NCBI GenBank assembly: GCA_021776235.1
Contig: JAJFGG010000161.1
Span: forward strand, 124,001 to 188,000
Direction: 5' to 3'
Source: Alphaproteobacteria bacterium
Lineage (GTDB): Bacteria; Pseudomonadota; Alphaproteobacteria; GCA-2731375
DNA: 64,000 bases
A program made the position numbers and the translations under genes. A model generated the notes under the pieces. That model was not told the DNA's origin. It searched no databases and saw nothing but the letters and a program-made list of their open reading frames with translations. The first letter of the stretch is position 1. Each line of letters opens with the position of its first letter. This document shows, piece by piece, positions 1-10,287 of this stretch.

Positions 1-1419
1 CCTGCAATGGGCAACGATCTCATCAGCCGTGGGCTGGCGTCCAGGTTGGGACACTATGACCGCGGCCAGACGTTCGCCCCATTGGGCATCGGGTATGCCG
101 ACTACGGCGGCCTCGGCCACGCCTTCATGGCGCAGCAGAACTTCCTCAACCTCCCGGGGGTATATATTGATGCCGCCGGAAATTACCATGTCCTTGCGGC
201 GGTCCATAATGGCAAGGAAGCCATCATGGTCCATGGCGCCCATATCCCCGGTCAGCAGCCAGGATCCATCCAGGGCCTCGGCCGTGGCGGCCTCGTTGCG
301 GCAATAACCGTTGAACAGTGTCGGTGATTTGACCCAGATATCGCCTATTTCGCCGGGCTCGGCGGGGCTGCGGTCCTGGCGCCGGACGGCGATCTCGGTG
401 CCGACGATCGCGGGGCCGACGGATCCGGGCTTGTCGTCAATCAACTCCGGCGCCAGGGCCGTGGCGATGCCGACCTCGGTGCAGCCATAGCACTCGTGGA
501 TAATGCCTTCGCCAAAGAACTTCACCGCCCGGTGTTTCAGGGTTCGGGCAAACGGCGCCGCGTTGACGACAATGCCGTTGAGACGAAAGCCGCCGCGCTG
601 TTGCAGCAGATCCGGGGGCAACGACAAAATTTGATGCACATGCGTCGGCACCATGAAGGCGGACGTCACCTCGCCGCTGGCCAGACGGGCCATGACGTGT
701 GCCGGATCGAACGCGGCAAGCAGTTCCAGCGTGCCGCCGTTGAAGACACTGGCCATGGCAAAGCCGAAACCGCCGCCGTGAGCCAGAGGCGCAAAACAGA
801 GATGCCGGTCGGCGGGGCCCAGACAGCGGAAATGGTGCGCCATGGCGTTGAACAGGTGGCTGCGGCAGTGGTGTGACAGCATGACCCCTTTTGGCTCGCC
901 CGTGGTTCCGGATGTATAGGGAATACAGAATGTCGCCTCCGGATCGGCCGGCGGCACCGGTGCGACAAGGGATTGCCGGGCCAGGGACGCTTTGTATCCG
1001 GCATCGAGCGAGACGATGGCGCTATCGGCCAACCCGGCCAGGTTGGCCAACAGATCGTCTGGGCAGAACACCACCTTGGCCTGGCAGTTTTCCAGTATCT
1101 GCCTCAATTCTTCCGGCGCAGCGCGGTGGGTGGGTGTCGCCACCATGATGCCGGCCCGGGACAGACCGGCAACCAACTCGATATAGGGCAAACAATTGGG
1201 CGCGTAAATTGCCGCGCAGTCGCCTGGACGCAATCCCAGATCGTCACGCGCCAGCGCCGCCACCCGCTGGATCCGCTCCGCCAACTGCCCGAAGCTCAGG
1301 CAACGATCCTCGAACAGCAATGCCGGTTTGTCGGGGTGTCTCAAGGCGCCCGCCACGACACCGGAGGCAATATCGGCGCCGACCAATTCGGCTGTCACCT
1401 GAAACCCGGGCGAGCTCAT
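1..1419 (-). CDS. AMP-dependent acyl-CoA synthetase/ligase (3' end truncated by window edge)
   Basis: Hand translation of the minus strand from ATG at 1419 gives MSSPGFQVTAELVGADIASGVVAGALRHPDKPALLFEDRCLSFGQLAERI... and the AMP-binding signature YTSGTTGEPKGVMLSH. The frame stays open to the window edge, so the ORF track missed it. Start overlaps the upstream gene stop (ATGA). Confidence 0.93.
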   Translation of the reverse strand, partial: MSSPGFQVTAELVGADIASGVVAGALRHPDKPALLFEDRCLSFGQLAERIQRVAALARDDLGLRPGDCAAIYAPNCLPYIELVAGLSRAGIMVATPTHRAAPEELRQILENCQAKVVFCPDDLLANLAGLADSAIVSLDAGYKASLARQSLVAPVPPADPEATFCIPYTSGTTGEPKGVMLSHHCRSHLFNAMAHHFRCLGPADRHLCFAPLAHGGGFGFAMASVFNGGTLELLAAFDPAHVMARLASGEVTSAFMVPTHVHQILSLPPDLLQQRGGFRLNGIVVNAAPFARTLKHRAVKFFGEGIIHECYGCTEVGIATALAPELIDDKPGSVGPAIVGTEIAVRRQDRSPAEPGEIGDIWVKSPTLFNGYCRNEAATAEALDGSWLLTGDMGAMDHDGFLAIMDRRKDMVISGGINIYPREVEEVLLRHEGVAEAAVVGIPDAQWGERLAAVIVSQPGRQPTADEIVAHCR

Positions 1420-2309
1420 TTCGCGCCATTGCTTTCCGTGGTGCGTTTCGGGGCGCTTTCCGGCAGATGAAACAGTTTCAGGGCGTTGTCGCGCAGCAAT
1501 TTGGCCTTGGCTTCTGCGCGCAGTTCCATGCTGTTGATTTCCGCCATGGCGCGTTCCGGGTCGATCACCGGCCAATCGGTGCCGAACAGCACCTTGTCCT
1601 GACCATAACTGTTCAGGTAGTGCACGATTTGCGGCGGCCAATGTTTCGGTGCATAGGCATCGACACCGATAAAGACATTCTCGTGCTTCCAGGCCATGGA
1701 GATCATCTCGTCCGTCCACGGTACGCCGATGTGTATTCCGATCAGCTTCAAATCGGGAAAATCGATCGCCACCTCATCCAGGGTGATGGGGCGGCCCACG
1801 CTGGGCAGGCGGCGCTCGCGGGAATAGATCAGGTTATGGCCGACCTGCATCATAATCGGTATGTCCAGTTCGCAGCACTTCGCGTAATAGGGATAATAGC
1901 GCCGGTCATTCGGCGCCAGGCCGAACCAATGGGGATAGAGATGGGCGCCGACGAAGCCCAGTTCCTCGACCGCGTGACGCAACTCGTAAATGCCGGCCAT
2001 GCCGCGAAAGGGATCGACACCCGCAAGCGCGGAAAATTTGTCGGGATGCTCGGCACAGACCTCGGCAACGCGGCTGTACTCAATCTCGAACGAGCCGCGC
2101 ACAGCCAGGTCACCGGCGCGTACGGCGATCAGCAGCGAACGGTCGATCCCGGCTGCCGCCATCTTGTCCAGATAACGCGGGATCGAGACACCATTGCGCA
2201 TCTCTTCCGGCATTCGGACCTGGGCCTTGAATGTCTCATCCAGTCCGGTGCGCCCCTCGGCGACTTCCCGTTCCGTGAAAAGATTGCAGACGATATCGAT
2301 CGCACCCAT
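1416..2309 (-). CDS. Amidohydrolase family (Amidohydro_2, TIM-barrel) protein
   Basis: 297 aa; C-terminal FGTDWPVIDPERAMAEI...LLRDNALKLFHL is typical of amidohydrolase-2 enzymes. Confidence 0.88.
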   Translation of the reverse strand: MGAIDIVCNLFTEREVAEGRTGLDETFKAQVRMPEEMRNGVSIPRYLDKMAAAGIDRSLLIAVRAGDLAVRGSFEIEYSRVAEVCAEHPDKFSALAGVDPFRGMAGIYELRHAVEELGFVGAHLYPHWFGLAPNDRRYYPYYAKCCELDIPIMMQVGHNLIYSRERRLPSVGRPITLDEVAIDFPDLKLIGIHIGVPWTDEMISMAWKHENVFIGVDAYAPKHWPPQIVHYLNSYGQDKVLFGTDWPVIDPERAMAEINSMELRAEAKAKLLRDNALKLFHLPESAPKRTTESNGAK

Positions 2310-2477
2310 GCCTTTGCCTCTGTATCTCAGGTCAAGGTTTAGCGGTTCTTTGGGATCATTATGGCACGGCTTGGGGCCGGGTATCGCTCAAATTGCGAAC
2401 CCTCCGGGCGCTGGCGCATTGCGTTATACTGAAACCTGGGTGCTTTGCCCGTGGGGCGAAGAAGAAGGATACGGGTC

Positions 2478-4043
2478 ATGCCGGAGCGGGAACTGTGGCA
2501 GCGGTTACAGAACTGTCTGGACGCAAGCGAGTTAGTAACGGACCCTGAATTGCGCGCCGATTATTCCCATGACATCGCGGGTGGCGGCGCCGTTGCCGCC
2601 GCCGTCGTCCGGCCCGCTAGCACCGAAGCCCTGGCAAATGCCGTTGCCACGGCAGCCCGGCTCGGCTATGCCCTGGTGCCCCGCGGCAGCGGCCATTCCT
2701 ACAGCGGTGGCACCGTCCCGGCACGAACCCGTTCGGTGGTGATCGATACCTCGGGTATGGATCAGGTGATCGAAATCGATGCCGTCAACCGCGTTGTCCG
2801 TGTGCAGGCCGGCTGCACCTGGGCCAACTTGCTGGATGCCCTGGCGCCATCCGGTTTGCGGACGCCGTTTTTTGGGCCGTTGTCGGGTTTCCGCAGTACG
2901 GTCAGCGGCGCTCTGTCCCAGCGGGCGACATTCTTCGGCTCCGCCATGCATGGCTTCTCCGACAATAGTGTCGTGGGGCAGACAATTGTGCTGGCCAACG
3001 GCCGTGTCCTTCGCACTGGCATTGGCCATGACGGCCGGCCGCATCCGCAACCCAGCGGGCCGGATGCGGGTGCGCTCTTCCTCGGCGATTGTGGCGCCTT
3101 TGGCATCAAAGCGGAAGCCACCTTGCGCCTGATCGCGCGGCCCGGGTCAGAGGTTTTCGCCTCCTTCGCGTACCCCGACATGGGATCCATGCTCGCGGCG
3201 CAGGTTGCCCTGTGCGGCTGTCCCGGGATCGCCGAATGCTTTGGCTTCGACCGTCAGGCGCATATAAATCTTGCCCAGGGCGGCTTTGAGTTGCTGGAAG
3301 GCGCCGAAGTCGTGGCGGATGTGTTGCGGCAGGCGGGCTCGGCGAGCGAACGGGCAGGACGCCTGTTACGCCTGTTTCGGGACGGCCGGCGCCTGGTCGC
3401 TGATTTGCAGTGCTCTCTTCATCTCTGCGTCGAGGGAGAGGACGAGGCTCATGCCCAGTCCCGTCTGGCCAGGGCCGCTGCCGTGGCGCTGGATGCCGGC
3501 GGCGAGGCCGTGCCCGATACCATTCCCCGGGTCACCCGGTCACGGCCCTTTCGCCCCATCAAGGCACTGTTGGGACCCGACGGGGAACGTTGGCTGCCTT
3601 TTCACGGCGTCTTTCGGCTGGCTGATGTGGCGGGCGCCCATGACGCTTTTGCCGCGGCCCTGGCCGCCCAGCAGGCGGCGCTGGCGACCCATGAGGTAAA
3701 GGTAAGTCTGCTGACCGTCAGCAGTGGCGATGCTATTGTTCTCGAGCCGCACCTGTTCTGGCCCGATGGCCTGCATCGATTTCACCGCCGTCACGTCACC
3801 GACCGGCAACGCCAACGTTACGGCGGCCGGCCCGATCGACCGCAAGCCCGTGCCTTCGCGCACGGCTTGCGAAAGGAATTGGGCGATGCCCTGCACAGGG
3901 CCGGGGCGGCGCATTTGCAGATCGGCCGCCACTACCCCTACGAGCGGGTCATGGACCCGGTCCAGCATGAATTGATGCAGGCGATCAAGCACCACCTGGA
4001 CCCGGAAGGATTGATGGCGCCCGGCGTCCTTTTCTCTGAGTAA
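2478..4043 (+). CDS. FAD-binding (PCMH-type) oxidoreductase, FAD/FMN-containing dehydrogenase
   Basis: ORF 2445..4043; likely start ATG 2478. VPRGSGHSYSGGTVPARTRSVVIDTSGM...VQAGCTW FAD-binding motif; C-terminal HLDPEGLMAPGVLF. Confidence 0.87.
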   Translation: MPERELWQRLQNCLDASELVTDPELRADYSHDIAGGGAVAAAVVRPASTEALANAVATAARLGYALVPRGSGHSYSGGTVPARTRSVVIDTSGMDQVIEIDAVNRVVRVQAGCTWANLLDALAPSGLRTPFFGPLSGFRSTVSGALSQRATFFGSAMHGFSDNSVVGQTIVLANGRVLRTGIGHDGRPHPQPSGPDAGALFLGDCGAFGIKAEATLRLIARPGSEVFASFAYPDMGSMLAAQVALCGCPGIAECFGFDRQAHINLAQGGFELLEGAEVVADVLRQAGSASERAGRLLRLFRDGRRLVADLQCSLHLCVEGEDEAHAQSRLARAAAVALDAGGEAVPDTIPRVTRSRPFRPIKALLGPDGERWLPFHGVFRLADVAGAHDAFAAALAAQQAALATHEVKVSLLTVSSGDAIVLEPHLFWPDGLHRFHRRHVTDRQRQRYGGRPDRPQARAFAHGLRKELGDALHRAGAAHLQIGRHYPYERVMDPVQHELMQAIKHHLDPEGLMAPGVLFSE

Positions 4044-4343
4044 TGGCGTATTGGACCTGGGCCGTCCCGCCGTCGCTGGAGAAATTCGGACTACCATCCA
4101 ACCTGCCATCGACGGGCACACCGGGAAATCTGCCTTTGCCTATTTAGCGCAGGCCATTTCTGCTAGGATCGGGTCAGATTCTCGCCGAAGATGAAAGCCA
4201 AACGGCTTGCCGTGGTCGACATGATCAAGCTGAAACGTGACGGGGCATACAATGCATATGAACGTGAAGAGGATCAAAAGTGAGACGAACTGCCTGGGGA
4301 GCGCGTGGCGGTTTTTTGAACCACGATCCGCAGGCTGACTGCC

Positions 4344-5453
4344 ATGCTCATCGTCGCCACGATATACGGCTTGTTGATTTGGCTGATCTTCTTAAAGCTG
4401 AAGCTGCTGCCCTGGAACCTGACCTGGAAGATAATCTCGGGGACAATCGGGGTGCTCATGCTTCTGGTGGTGGTTGGATTGCTCAACTACCTGACGCCGT
4501 CGGGGCGCGTGACAATCATCGGCCACGTGGCCGAGATTGCACCCGAGGTCTCGGGGACGGTGACTGCAATCCACGTGAAGGCGAATGTACCCGTCGCCAT
4601 GGGCGCGCCGCTCTTTGACATTGACCCCGAGACCTATCAATTTGACGTAGACCGGCTGAAAGCGTCGCTGGTCAATGCGCAATCCGAAGCCGATCAGATC
4701 AAGCTGACCGTCGCGGAGGACAAAGCCAGCCTTCGAGCTCTAGGGGCGAAGGTCGAGCTTGCAAAGCTCGCCGAGCAGGACCTGAATATTCTCGTGAAGA
4801 AACAGGTTGCCGCGCAGAACAAGCTCGACAAGGCTACTCTGAGTGTCAAATCGCTTACCAATCAGGCCGAAGCGATGGCGGCGAAGGTGCGCAAAGCGGA
4901 GATTGAAGCCGCCGCCGCCGTTGGCGGAATCCACGTCCGCGTCATTGCGGCGCGCCAGCAATTGAATCTGGCGGAGTGGCGGCTGAGAAAAACCAAAGTC
5001 GTCGCACCGGGCAGCGGATATGTCACCGGCCTCACCCTGACGCCGGGAAACCGGGCGACGCCAAGTAAGCCGGTGATGACCTTCATCGGCGCCGAGACCG
5101 TAATTTTTGTGGGCATATTCCCGCAGAACGGTTTCGCCAAGATTGCGCCGGGTACGAAGGTCAAGATGATTCTCAACAACCTGCCTGGCCGCATTCTTGA
5201 AACCGAGGTGATCGATGTCGCCAGCGGGACCAGCGATGGGCAGGTTGAGGCCGGGGGTACACTGCCCGATGTCGCCACCCTCGGCAACGGCGACGAGTAT
5301 GCTGTCCGTATCAAACCACCCGCCGCGCTGCGCCCGGAAGACATACGCATCGGCATGGCGGGATCGGCCACGATTTTTACCGACGAGGCGGGCGCTATCG
5401 GAATACTGGCCCAGGTCCTGCTGTGGATTGGCGCCTTGACCTCGTACCTCTGA
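4344..5453 (+). CDS. HlyD/EmrA-type membrane fusion protein (YibH/YiaV-like)
   Basis: 369 aa; N-terminal TM segments, biotinyl-lipoyl-like VAEIAPEVSGTVTAIHVKANVPVAMGAPLFDIDPETYQ, coiled-coil, then VVAPGSGYVTGLTLTPGN. Confidence 0.85.
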   Translation: MLIVATIYGLLIWLIFLKLKLLPWNLTWKIISGTIGVLMLLVVVGLLNYLTPSGRVTIIGHVAEIAPEVSGTVTAIHVKANVPVAMGAPLFDIDPETYQFDVDRLKASLVNAQSEADQIKLTVAEDKASLRALGAKVELAKLAEQDLNILVKKQVAAQNKLDKATLSVKSLTNQAEAMAAKVRKAEIEAAAAVGGIHVRVIAARQQLNLAEWRLRKTKVVAPGSGYVTGLTLTPGNRATPSKPVMTFIGAETVIFVGIFPQNGFAKIAPGTKVKMILNNLPGRILETEVIDVASGTSDGQVEAGGTLPDVATLGNGDEYAVRIKPPAALRPEDIRIGMAGSATIFTDEAGAIGILAQVLLWIGALTSYL

Positions 5454-5650
5454 GTTCTTGGTATGGATTTCCGGGTACTTGCCCTCTCGTTTTCGCTCGT
5501 GGCGTTACGATAGGCGACGCCAGCTGGATGATAGCCGGCATTGATAGCAGTTCCCGATGGTCCCCCATCGACGGCGACGGCACACTAAATCGACTTAAGC
5601 CGACTGGCGCGGTGCCTTGGCTTGCCGCGATGCGTCATTCCTTGCTGCAA

Positions 5651-7033
5651 TCATCCGAAGCCGTGTGCCGCTTCCATTTCGGTCAGGCCGTCGTCGATAA
5701 TGGCAACCATGCGGTCGACCTGCTCTGGCGTGATGCAAAGCGGTGGGGAGAGCGGTAGGACACTGCCCATGCGGGTCAGAAGGCCGCGTTGCGCCAGGCC
5801 CTCGCCAAGCATCGTCAGCTCCGGGCCATCCTCGGCGAATTTTTCCTTGCTGTCCCTGTCCTTGATCAGTTCGACGCCCGCCAGCAGGCCGAGGCCGCGG
5901 ACGTCGCCGACGCACGGGTGGCTGCTCAGGCCTTCGAGGCCTTTGCGCAGGCGGACGCCCATGCGCTGCGCATTGCCCACCAGATCCTCGCGGTCAAAGA
6001 TTTCCAGATTTGCCAGGGCGGCGGCACAGGCCGCGGCATGGCCACCAAAGGTCAACAGGTGAGCCAGTTTATTTTCGCCCTCGAAAGCGGCCATCACATG
6101 GGGCCGGCACATCACGGCCCCGATCGGGGCATAGCCGCTTGAAAGCCCCTTGGCCGTGGTCATGATGTCTCCGACAAGATCCCAATGTTCCGAGGCGAAC
6201 ATGCGGCCCGTGCGGCCGAAACCATTGATCACTTCATCGGTGATCAACAGCACGCCATGGCGGTCACAGATCTCCCGCAGGCGCGTCCAGTAGCCGTCGG
6301 GGGGCACCACAATACCTCCCGATGCCGAAATCGGTTCGGCGATCACCGCGGCAACGGTCTTGGGATTTTCGTAATTGATGATTTGTTCGATTTGATCGGC
6401 GCAGAGCAAATCACAGGCGGGATAACTTTGCCGGAAGTCGCAGCGGTAGCAATAGGGCGGTGACGCGTGCAGCACCCCATGCATGAAGGGGCTGTGATAG
6501 GGTTCACTACTGGGCCGGGTGCCGCTGACGCTCATGGCGCCATAGGTCGCCCCGTGATAGGAGCCGCGGCGGCCGATGATCTTGGAACGCTTGGGTTCAC
6601 CGTTGAAGTAGTGAAACTGCCGGGCGATCTTAATGGCGCTTTCGACGGCTTCCGAACCGCCGGAACAGAAAAAGGCTGTGGTCTGGTCGCCTGGCGTAAT
6701 TTCCGCCAGCCTGGTTGCCAGTTCGATGGCCGGGATGGTGGTTGCCTGGGTCGAGCTGGCATAGGCCAGGGTTGCGGCCTGGCGGGCAAACGCATCGGCG
6801 ATTTCCTTGCGGCCATGGCCGGCATTGACGAGCCACAAGCCGGCCAGCCCGTCGATATATTCCTTGCCCTCGATATCCGTAACGATGGCCCCCCGGCCTT
6901 CCACCAGGATGCGTTTGTCACTGTCATTGGCAAGGGCCCGGTACGGCGATGCATGAATGAATAAATGCTCGGCACCCGCCGCTTTCAGCGCGTTTTCGTT
7001 GGGCGGGATCACAGGTTCAACAGCTTCGCTCAA
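5651..7033 (-). CDS. Class III aminotransferase (omega-aminotransferase family)
   Basis: 460 aa; FCSGGSEAVESAIKIARQ, PLP-lysine region TTAKGLSSGYAPIGAVM. Confidence 0.93.
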   Translation of the reverse strand: MSEAVEPVIPPNENALKAAGAEHLFIHASPYRALANDSDKRILVEGRGAIVTDIEGKEYIDGLAGLWLVNAGHGRKEIADAFARQAATLAYASSTQATTIPAIELATRLAEITPGDQTTAFFCSGGSEAVESAIKIARQFHYFNGEPKRSKIIGRRGSYHGATYGAMSVSGTRPSSEPYHSPFMHGVLHASPPYCYRCDFRQSYPACDLLCADQIEQIINYENPKTVAAVIAEPISASGGIVVPPDGYWTRLREICDRHGVLLITDEVINGFGRTGRMFASEHWDLVGDIMTTAKGLSSGYAPIGAVMCRPHVMAAFEGENKLAHLLTFGGHAAACAAALANLEIFDREDLVGNAQRMGVRLRKGLEGLSSHPCVGDVRGLGLLAGVELIKDRDSKEKFAEDGPELTMLGEGLAQRGLLTRMGSVLPLSPPLCITPEQVDRMVAIIDDGLTEMEAAHGFG

Positions 7034-7170
7034 ATCACTATCTCCCGAATGACGGCGCGCAGCTTGTCTGCCGCGGCGTGGACCAAGGATACCGGACTAT
7101 AGCCGCAGTGCAGGGAATGGACCAGAACCCCGATGGGGCTCATAGAGGCCAGCATCCGTGCTTGCTGGTT

Positions 7171-8781
7171 TCAAACCTGGGCCGCCATGCCATCGTTGGA
7201 TGGATCCGCGCCGCCATCCAGCTTGCCATCGACGATGCGAATGCCATGCACGTGGGGCATCATATGGCTGACCGCGTGCCGGTGTGTTGCATAACCACGT
7301 GCCTGCAGCTCCCGTTCAGTGGAACGGAAAATCCGGTTGGTCACTTCAATGGTGTCCGAAGTTGCCATGAAGCGCGGCGCGGAAACCGCCTCCTGCGCCG
7401 TCATGGCAAAATCCATGACGTTCAGGGTTGCCTGCAGATTGCCCATGGTAATGGTTGTCCCGCCCGGCGAACCAACCAGGAAATACGGCGTATCGCCCTT
7501 GAAGACGATGGTTGGCGACATGGCGGAAAAACGCGCCTTGCCGGCGGCCAACGAGCCCGGCTGACCGGGGCGGGGATCAAACACCATCATGCAATTGTTG
7601 TACATGAAGCCCAGTCCGTCGGTGACGACGCCCGATGACGAGCCCAATGAATGGGTCATGGACACGCAGTTGCCCGCCCTGTCGGCAACGCAGATATGGG
7701 TCGTTTCCTTGCTTTCGTTTGCCCCTGAATTCATCCGCGGAACCGGCGTCTTCTCACCACGCTTGATGCGCGCGGCCATACTTTTGGCATAGTCCTTGGA
7801 CATCAACTCGGCGAAGGGAATATCAAAGAATCTCGGATCGCCCATGCGGTTGTCCTTGTCCACGGTGGCGATCTTCATGGCTTCGGATACGGTCGCGATG
7901 TAGTCCGGTGAGTTGTGGCCCATGGCGGCCAGATCGAAGTTCTCCAGGATGTTGAGCATCAGGATTATCATGAGGCCGCCGCCCGGCGGCTGGTTTGTCG
8001 CCACGCGAAAGCCCCGGTAATCGGTCCACAGGGGCTCTACCGTCTCTGTTTCACAGGCTTTGAGGTCCTCGTAGGTGAGCAGGCCGCCATTGGCGCGCAT
8101 ATCCGCATCGATCGTCCGGGCAATCTCGCCGGTATAGAAATCCTCCACCCCGAATTCCGCTATGTGGCGGTAAGTGCGCGCCATATCAGGGTTTCGCAAC
8201 AGCTCGCCAATGCCATACAGGCTGCCATCGGACTTGGTATAGATCTTGGCGGTTGCCGGGTCATCGGTGAGGCCGCGGATGCGCGCTATGCGCCCACTTT
8301 CCGCCGGCCTGGTCCAAAAGCCATGAACCGCCGGCCGAACCGGAAAGCCATCTTCACAATATTGGATTGCCGGTTCCATCACGGCCGCCAATGAGCGGGT
8401 GCCGAAACGCTGCAGGGCCTGGTCGAATGCCTTGATGGTCAACGGCGTGGTCATGGACTGATAGCCGATTTCGTTCACTTCACCCGACAGGACAAAGCCA
8501 AAACCGTCATCGCACTCGCGAATTATAAGCTGCTCCCACATCTCGGGCCGGGTCGCCAGCGGTGCCCGGCCGTGAAAATCAAGGCAGGTGTGAATATTTT
8601 TGTCGGCCAGATAAAGATGCAAGGAACCGAAACCGGCAATGCCGCACATCTGTGGATCAACCACCGTCTGCACCAGCGCCGCGCCAATGGCCGCATCGAC
8701 TACGTTGCCGCCCGATTTGAGGATTTCAAGCCCGGTCTCCACCGCTTCCGGCTGGGGCGCCGATATCATGCCGTTTGTCAT
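7171..8781 (-). CDS. Gamma-glutamyltransferase family protein
   Basis: 536 aa; TTHICVADRAGNCVSMTHSLGSSSGVV (Thr nucleophile region), SPTIVFKGDTPYFLVGSPGGTTI. Confidence 0.92.
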   Translation of the reverse strand: MTNGMISAPQPEAVETGLEILKSGGNVVDAAIGAALVQTVVDPQMCGIAGFGSLHLYLADKNIHTCLDFHGRAPLATRPEMWEQLIIRECDDGFGFVLSGEVNEIGYQSMTTPLTIKAFDQALQRFGTRSLAAVMEPAIQYCEDGFPVRPAVHGFWTRPAESGRIARIRGLTDDPATAKIYTKSDGSLYGIGELLRNPDMARTYRHIAEFGVEDFYTGEIARTIDADMRANGGLLTYEDLKACETETVEPLWTDYRGFRVATNQPPGGGLMIILMLNILENFDLAAMGHNSPDYIATVSEAMKIATVDKDNRMGDPRFFDIPFAELMSKDYAKSMAARIKRGEKTPVPRMNSGANESKETTHICVADRAGNCVSMTHSLGSSSGVVTDGLGFMYNNCMMVFDPRPGQPGSLAAGKARFSAMSPTIVFKGDTPYFLVGSPGGTTITMGNLQATLNVMDFAMTAQEAVSAPRFMATSDTIEVTNRIFRSTERELQARGYATHRHAVSHMMPHVHGIRIVDGKLDGGADPSNDGMAAQV

Positions 8782-8918
8782 ATTTAACCCTCCGGGCTGT
8801 CTTCATCCGTGCATACTTACACAGACGATAACCCACATTGCGATCGCACACCATTCGCGTTGGGGCCGGGAAAAGATATGATGCTGCCAAGGCAGAAATG
8901 GCTGGAAGGAGTAGCAGC

Positions 8919-9215
8919 GTGCGATTATCGGATACCCTACTTGTTGACCGCCCGGAACAGACGTTCTTTGAGGATCCGGCGCTCGACCGTGCCTTTGGTG
9001 TCGTCATGGCGCTGGCGACGGAGGTTTTTGTGCAGCGAGACCGGATGCGGGCGCTGGAGCGCAAACTGGAAGCGGCCGGCGTGCTGGACCGTGCGGAGCT
9101 GGACAGCGAACCCAGCGATGCAGAGCGTCTGGCCGAGGCCGAGGACCGTGACGCCTTTGTCGAGGGTCTGATGATCAACCTGCTGGGTAAACAGCAGGCC
9201 AAAGGCGCCAGCTGA
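8919..9215 (+). CDS. Small conserved-looking hypothetical protein
   Basis: In-frame part of ORF 8838..9215; GTG at 8919 preceded by GGAAGGAG; VRLSDTLLVDRPEQTFFEDPALDRAFGVVMALATEVFVQRDRMRALERKLE...; 10 bp before the methyltransferase gene. Confidence 0.6.
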   Translation: MRLSDTLLVDRPEQTFFEDPALDRAFGVVMALATEVFVQRDRMRALERKLEAAGVLDRAELDSEPSDAERLAEAEDRDAFVEGLMINLLGKQQAKGAS

Positions 9216-9225
9216 GGAGAGCGAA

Positions 9226-10287
9226 ATGGATGACCGCAGCTTTGTCGCCGCGCAGGATTTCCTGCTGGCCAGCAAAACATTCTGGACCCATCGGTTATAC
9301 GGGGAACTCAGAAAGACCTACGAAGAAGCGGCGGCCAGGGCGGGCGCACCACTGGAAACACCGGCCGAAATAGCGGCCTTGCTCGAAGGTGACACACTGT
9401 ACCGCTACTTCGCCTGGCTGGAGCGCCACCTGCAACGCTTTAAGTACGCCGGCCGCTATGGGCTTGTGCCTTATCATGATGAACGCCGGGCGGAGCTGTC
9501 CGCTGTTTTGCGGGACAGCAACGCGGAACTGGCGCCTGAACTGGAAATGCCGGCCTATTATCGCCGGGTGGATATCCATCAGCATCCCGGCGGCGTGTGG
9601 AGTGACCAGCTTGACGGCTATGTTTACGAACGCGGCGCGCGCTCGACCACGCCGTTGATGGGGGCCAGTCACGCGGACCTGCATCACCGGTTCACCGACC
9701 TGGTGGCGTCCCGGGGCGTGGCTGACACGATCCTCGACATGGGTTGTGGCTTCGGGAAAAGCACGCATCCGTTTTGCCAGGGTTTTCCCAAGGCACAAGT
9801 AGAGGCGATCGATTTATCTGGCCCCTGTGTTGCCCTCGGGGCCCACGATGCCCGGGCCAAGGGGGAAAGCAACGTTCGGTTTCGGCAAATGAACGCCTAC
9901 GACACTGATTATGATGGCGGAAGCTTCGATCTGGTGACCTCTACCATGGTGATCCATGAACTGCCGCCCACTGAAATCGAGCGTTTGTTCGCGGAAGCGG
10001 CCCGCCTGCTTGCGCCGGGCGGGCGGATGGCGCATCTGGATTTTTATGCCATCGACAGTCCGTTTGCGCGCTTCATTCATTATGGCCACGGGCGGCGCAA
10101 CAACGAGCCGTTCATGCAGCCCTGGGCGGAAATGGATCTCCACGGATGTCTGGCGGAATTGGGCTTCACGAATATCGAGGTGATCCCCTTCCAGGAAGCT
10201 GAAGGCGTCGGGCAACGCGGTGACAGCGCCTGGCGCTTTCCATGGACCGTAATCTATGCGGAGAAACAGCCCGTGGACATGCTCTAA
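9226..10287 (+). CDS. Class I SAM-dependent methyltransferase
   Basis: 353 aa; ILDMGCGFGKSTHPFCQ, VEAIDLS, FDLVTSTMVIHELP, LAPGGRMAHLDF. Confidence 0.88.
   Translation: MDDRSFVAAQDFLLASKTFWTHRLYGELRKTYEEAAARAGAPLETPAEIAALLEGDTLYRYFAWLERHLQRFKYAGRYGLVPYHDERRAELSAVLRDSNAELAPELEMPAYYRRVDIHQHPGGVWSDQLDGYVYERGARSTTPLMGASHADLHHRFTDLVASRGVADTILDMGCGFGKSTHPFCQGFPKAQVEAIDLSGPCVALGAHDARAKGESNVRFRQMNAYDTDYDGGSFDLVTSTMVIHELPPTEIERLFAEAARLLAPGGRMAHLDFYAIDSPFARFIHYGHGRRNNEPFMQPWAEMDLHGCLAELGFTNIEVIPFQEAEGVGQRGDSAWRFPWTVIYAEKQPVDML

Noticed and set aside
1209-2342. 377-aa plus-strand ORF opposite the amidohydrolase
   Set aside because: Antisense to a well-supported enzyme and to the acyl-CoA synthetase; no motif.
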